27,155 bases of DNA from a virus. The translations under genes and the position numbers were made by a program. Positions 26,269-27,155 of this stretch are shown one piece after another. The stretch's first letter is position 1, and the number at the start of each line of letters is the position of its first letter. The stretch lies in the IMG/VR virus record IMGVR_UViG_3300036804_000189, positions 1-27,155 of that record; one strand, written 5' to 3'. The notes under the pieces are model-generated. The model worked only from the letters and a program-made list of their open reading frames with translations. It searched no databases and had not been told where the DNA came from.

Positions 26269-27099
26269 CTAGCGGGCGATGCGCGAGCGCCGCTGGTCGC
26301 GGTCGCGGCGCCGGATAAATTCGGCCATCGTCACCTGCGGATGGTCGAGCGGGCGTTCCTGCTGGGTCGAGCGCCCGCCGATGTGCCTGACCGGCTCGGG
26401 GGCACGGGAAACCTCTACCGGCGGTCTTCCTCCAGTGTCCGAATCGGGAACGGATTGCGGCGCGGGTGCGGCAGGTGCCGGTCCGCCGGCCATCCGCGTC
26501 AGTTCCATCGCCATCGCCATCGGCGGCAGGTTGAGTACTCTCGCCGCCCGGTCGAGATCGCGGGCGAGCTCGCGGTAGACGCGGTGACCGCCCTCGAGTT
26601 GGGTCAGCGCGGCGAGGGCGTCGTGGCGGTCGCCCCAGCCAACCGCGCGCAATGCCTGCACCGCGTCGTCCATCTCGGCACCGTATTCCTCGCGCCCGCG
26701 GACATAGAGGTCGTTGCACGCCTGGTCGAAGGTGCGCCCGAGTTCCTCCTGCTGGCGCTGCTGGTAGCCCTGCTGGCGGGCGCGCTCCTCGGGTGTAGGC
26801 GGAACCTGCTGTTGTTGCTGCTGCTGCCAGCGCTGCCAATCGGCGCGCACCTGGTCGCGCTCGCGCTGCGCCTCGTAGCGCTCGCGCGTCAGGCGATCGA
26901 TGCGCGCCTGGGCAGCGGCCGAGATCGGCTCTTCTGCCGGCGGCTGGGTGGGTTCTGCAGGTTCGCCGCCGTCAATAGACGGCGGCTCTCGCGGCTCTGC
27001 CGGCGGTGCGGCAGGTTGCGGTTCAGCGGGGGGCGGCGCGGATGGGTGAGTGTCCGCCCGCCCCGGCTCGAAATCGTCGGCCAGGATGCGGGAGGACAT
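26269..27099 (-). CDS. Scaffold protein (P22 gp8-like position)
   Basis: A 276-residue, highly charged, helical protein. The N-terminal about 60 residues are Pro/Ala-rich and disordered; residues about 60-130 are a long helix with a seven-Gln run (92-98); the C-terminus 'MAEFIRRRDRDQRRSRIAR' is a short basic helix, as in the P22 scaffold whose C-terminal helices bind coat. It has no enzymatic motif. It lies between the probable portal end and the coat gene, the canonical place of a scaffold. Scaffold leaves the prohead before or during packaging. Confidence 0.7.
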   Translation of the reverse strand: MSSRILADDFEPGRADTHPSAPPPAEPQPAAPPAEPREPPSIDGGEPAEPTQPPAEEPISAAAQARIDRLTRERYEAQRERDQVRADWQRWQQQQQQQVPPTPEERARQQGYQQRQQEELGRTFDQACNDLYVRGREEYGAEMDDAVQALRAVGWGDRHDALAALTQLEGGHRVYRELARDLDRAARVLNLPPMAMAMELTRMAGGPAPAAPAPQSVPDSDTGGRPPVEVSRAPEPVRHIGGRSTQQERPLDHPQVTMAEFIRRRDRDQRRSRIAR

Positions 27100-27104
27100 G
27101 GGGA

Positions 27105-27155
27105 TTATCCGGCGCGCTGAAAGGGTTCGGGGAGCTCGGCCTCGTGCTCGGCCGT
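27105..27155 (-). CDS. C-terminal end of the upstream gene (probable portal protein)
   Basis: Only the last 16 codons and TAA (27105-27107) are visible: TAEHEAELPEPFQRAG. In P22-like phages the gene before scaffold encodes the portal, so this is probably the portal C-terminus. Sequence alone cannot prove it. The stop lies five bases before the scaffold ATG. Confidence 0.5.
   Translation of the reverse strand, partial: TAEHEAELPEPFQRAG

Noticed and set aside
1-27155. tRNA or rRNA genes, insertion sequences
   Set aside because: I looked for cloverleaf-type pairs with TTCRANNC-like arms, transposase motifs and terminal inverted repeats around genes and found none that I could support; a covariance-model scan would be decisive.

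Overview
The window is most of a temperate, podovirus-type (P22-like short-tailed) phage genome. The GC content is high and codon use is GC-rich, which fits a proteobacterial host; alphaproteobacterial is my guess, with low confidence. There is no host housekeeping gene, rRNA or tRNA that I can see.

Layout from left to right. (1) Bases 1-3700, minus strand: an early operon starting at a Cro/YdaS-like regulator (3428-3700). It runs through two tiny secreted or membrane peptides, a VRR-NUC nuclease (2552-2989), a replication initiator that carries its own iteron origin (1994-2548), a probable helicase loader (1609-2079) and a probable small terminase subunit (1042-1413). Four small genes follow, mostly linked by 4-base overlaps, and the last runs off the left edge. 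(2) 3701-4431: the lysogeny switch, with a short XRE repressor (3784-4146) transcribed away from the Cro-like gene. The same 17-bp dyad lies in front of the Cro-like gene and in front of the rightward operon. (3) 4432-8185, plus strand: a recombination and integration operon. It encodes a CXXCXGXG zinc protein, a YqaJ/lambda-exo-like exonuclease, an ERF annealing protein, a NinB-like protein, a small helical protein, an excisionase-like winged helix and a tyrosine integrase. (4) 8186-9319: an AT-rich attP candidate, then a lower-GC gene for an exported beta-propeller-like protein, a likely lysogenic-conversion gene. (5) 9325-27155, minus strand: the late operon, read from right to left. Its order is the end of a probable portal gene, scaffold, P22-type coat, two small proteins, a gp4-like adaptor, a coiled-coil protein, a gp10-like stabilization protein, two small proteins, an Asp/Asn hydroxylase, a GNAT acetyltransferase, a gp7-like DNA-transfer protein, a second ejection protein, a giant ejection protein with a lytic transglycosylase domain, small proteins, the tail fibre, a holin candidate, lysis genes and two small terminal genes.

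Two insertions break the late operon on the opposite strand: an HNH-AP2 homing endonuclease (12784-13314) and a two-gene coiled-coil/three-TM membrane-protein cassette (13818-14421).

How it works together: the repressor probably silences both the leftward Cro/replication operon and the rightward recombination operon through the shared dyads, as lambda CI does at OR and OL. Replication starts at the iterons inside the initiator gene. DNA is packaged into a P22-type head and delivered by the ejection proteins. Both minus-strand operons point the same way round a circle, and int is flanked by phage genes on both sides, so the sequence looks like an unintegrated or circularly permuted phage genome opened between terminase and portal.
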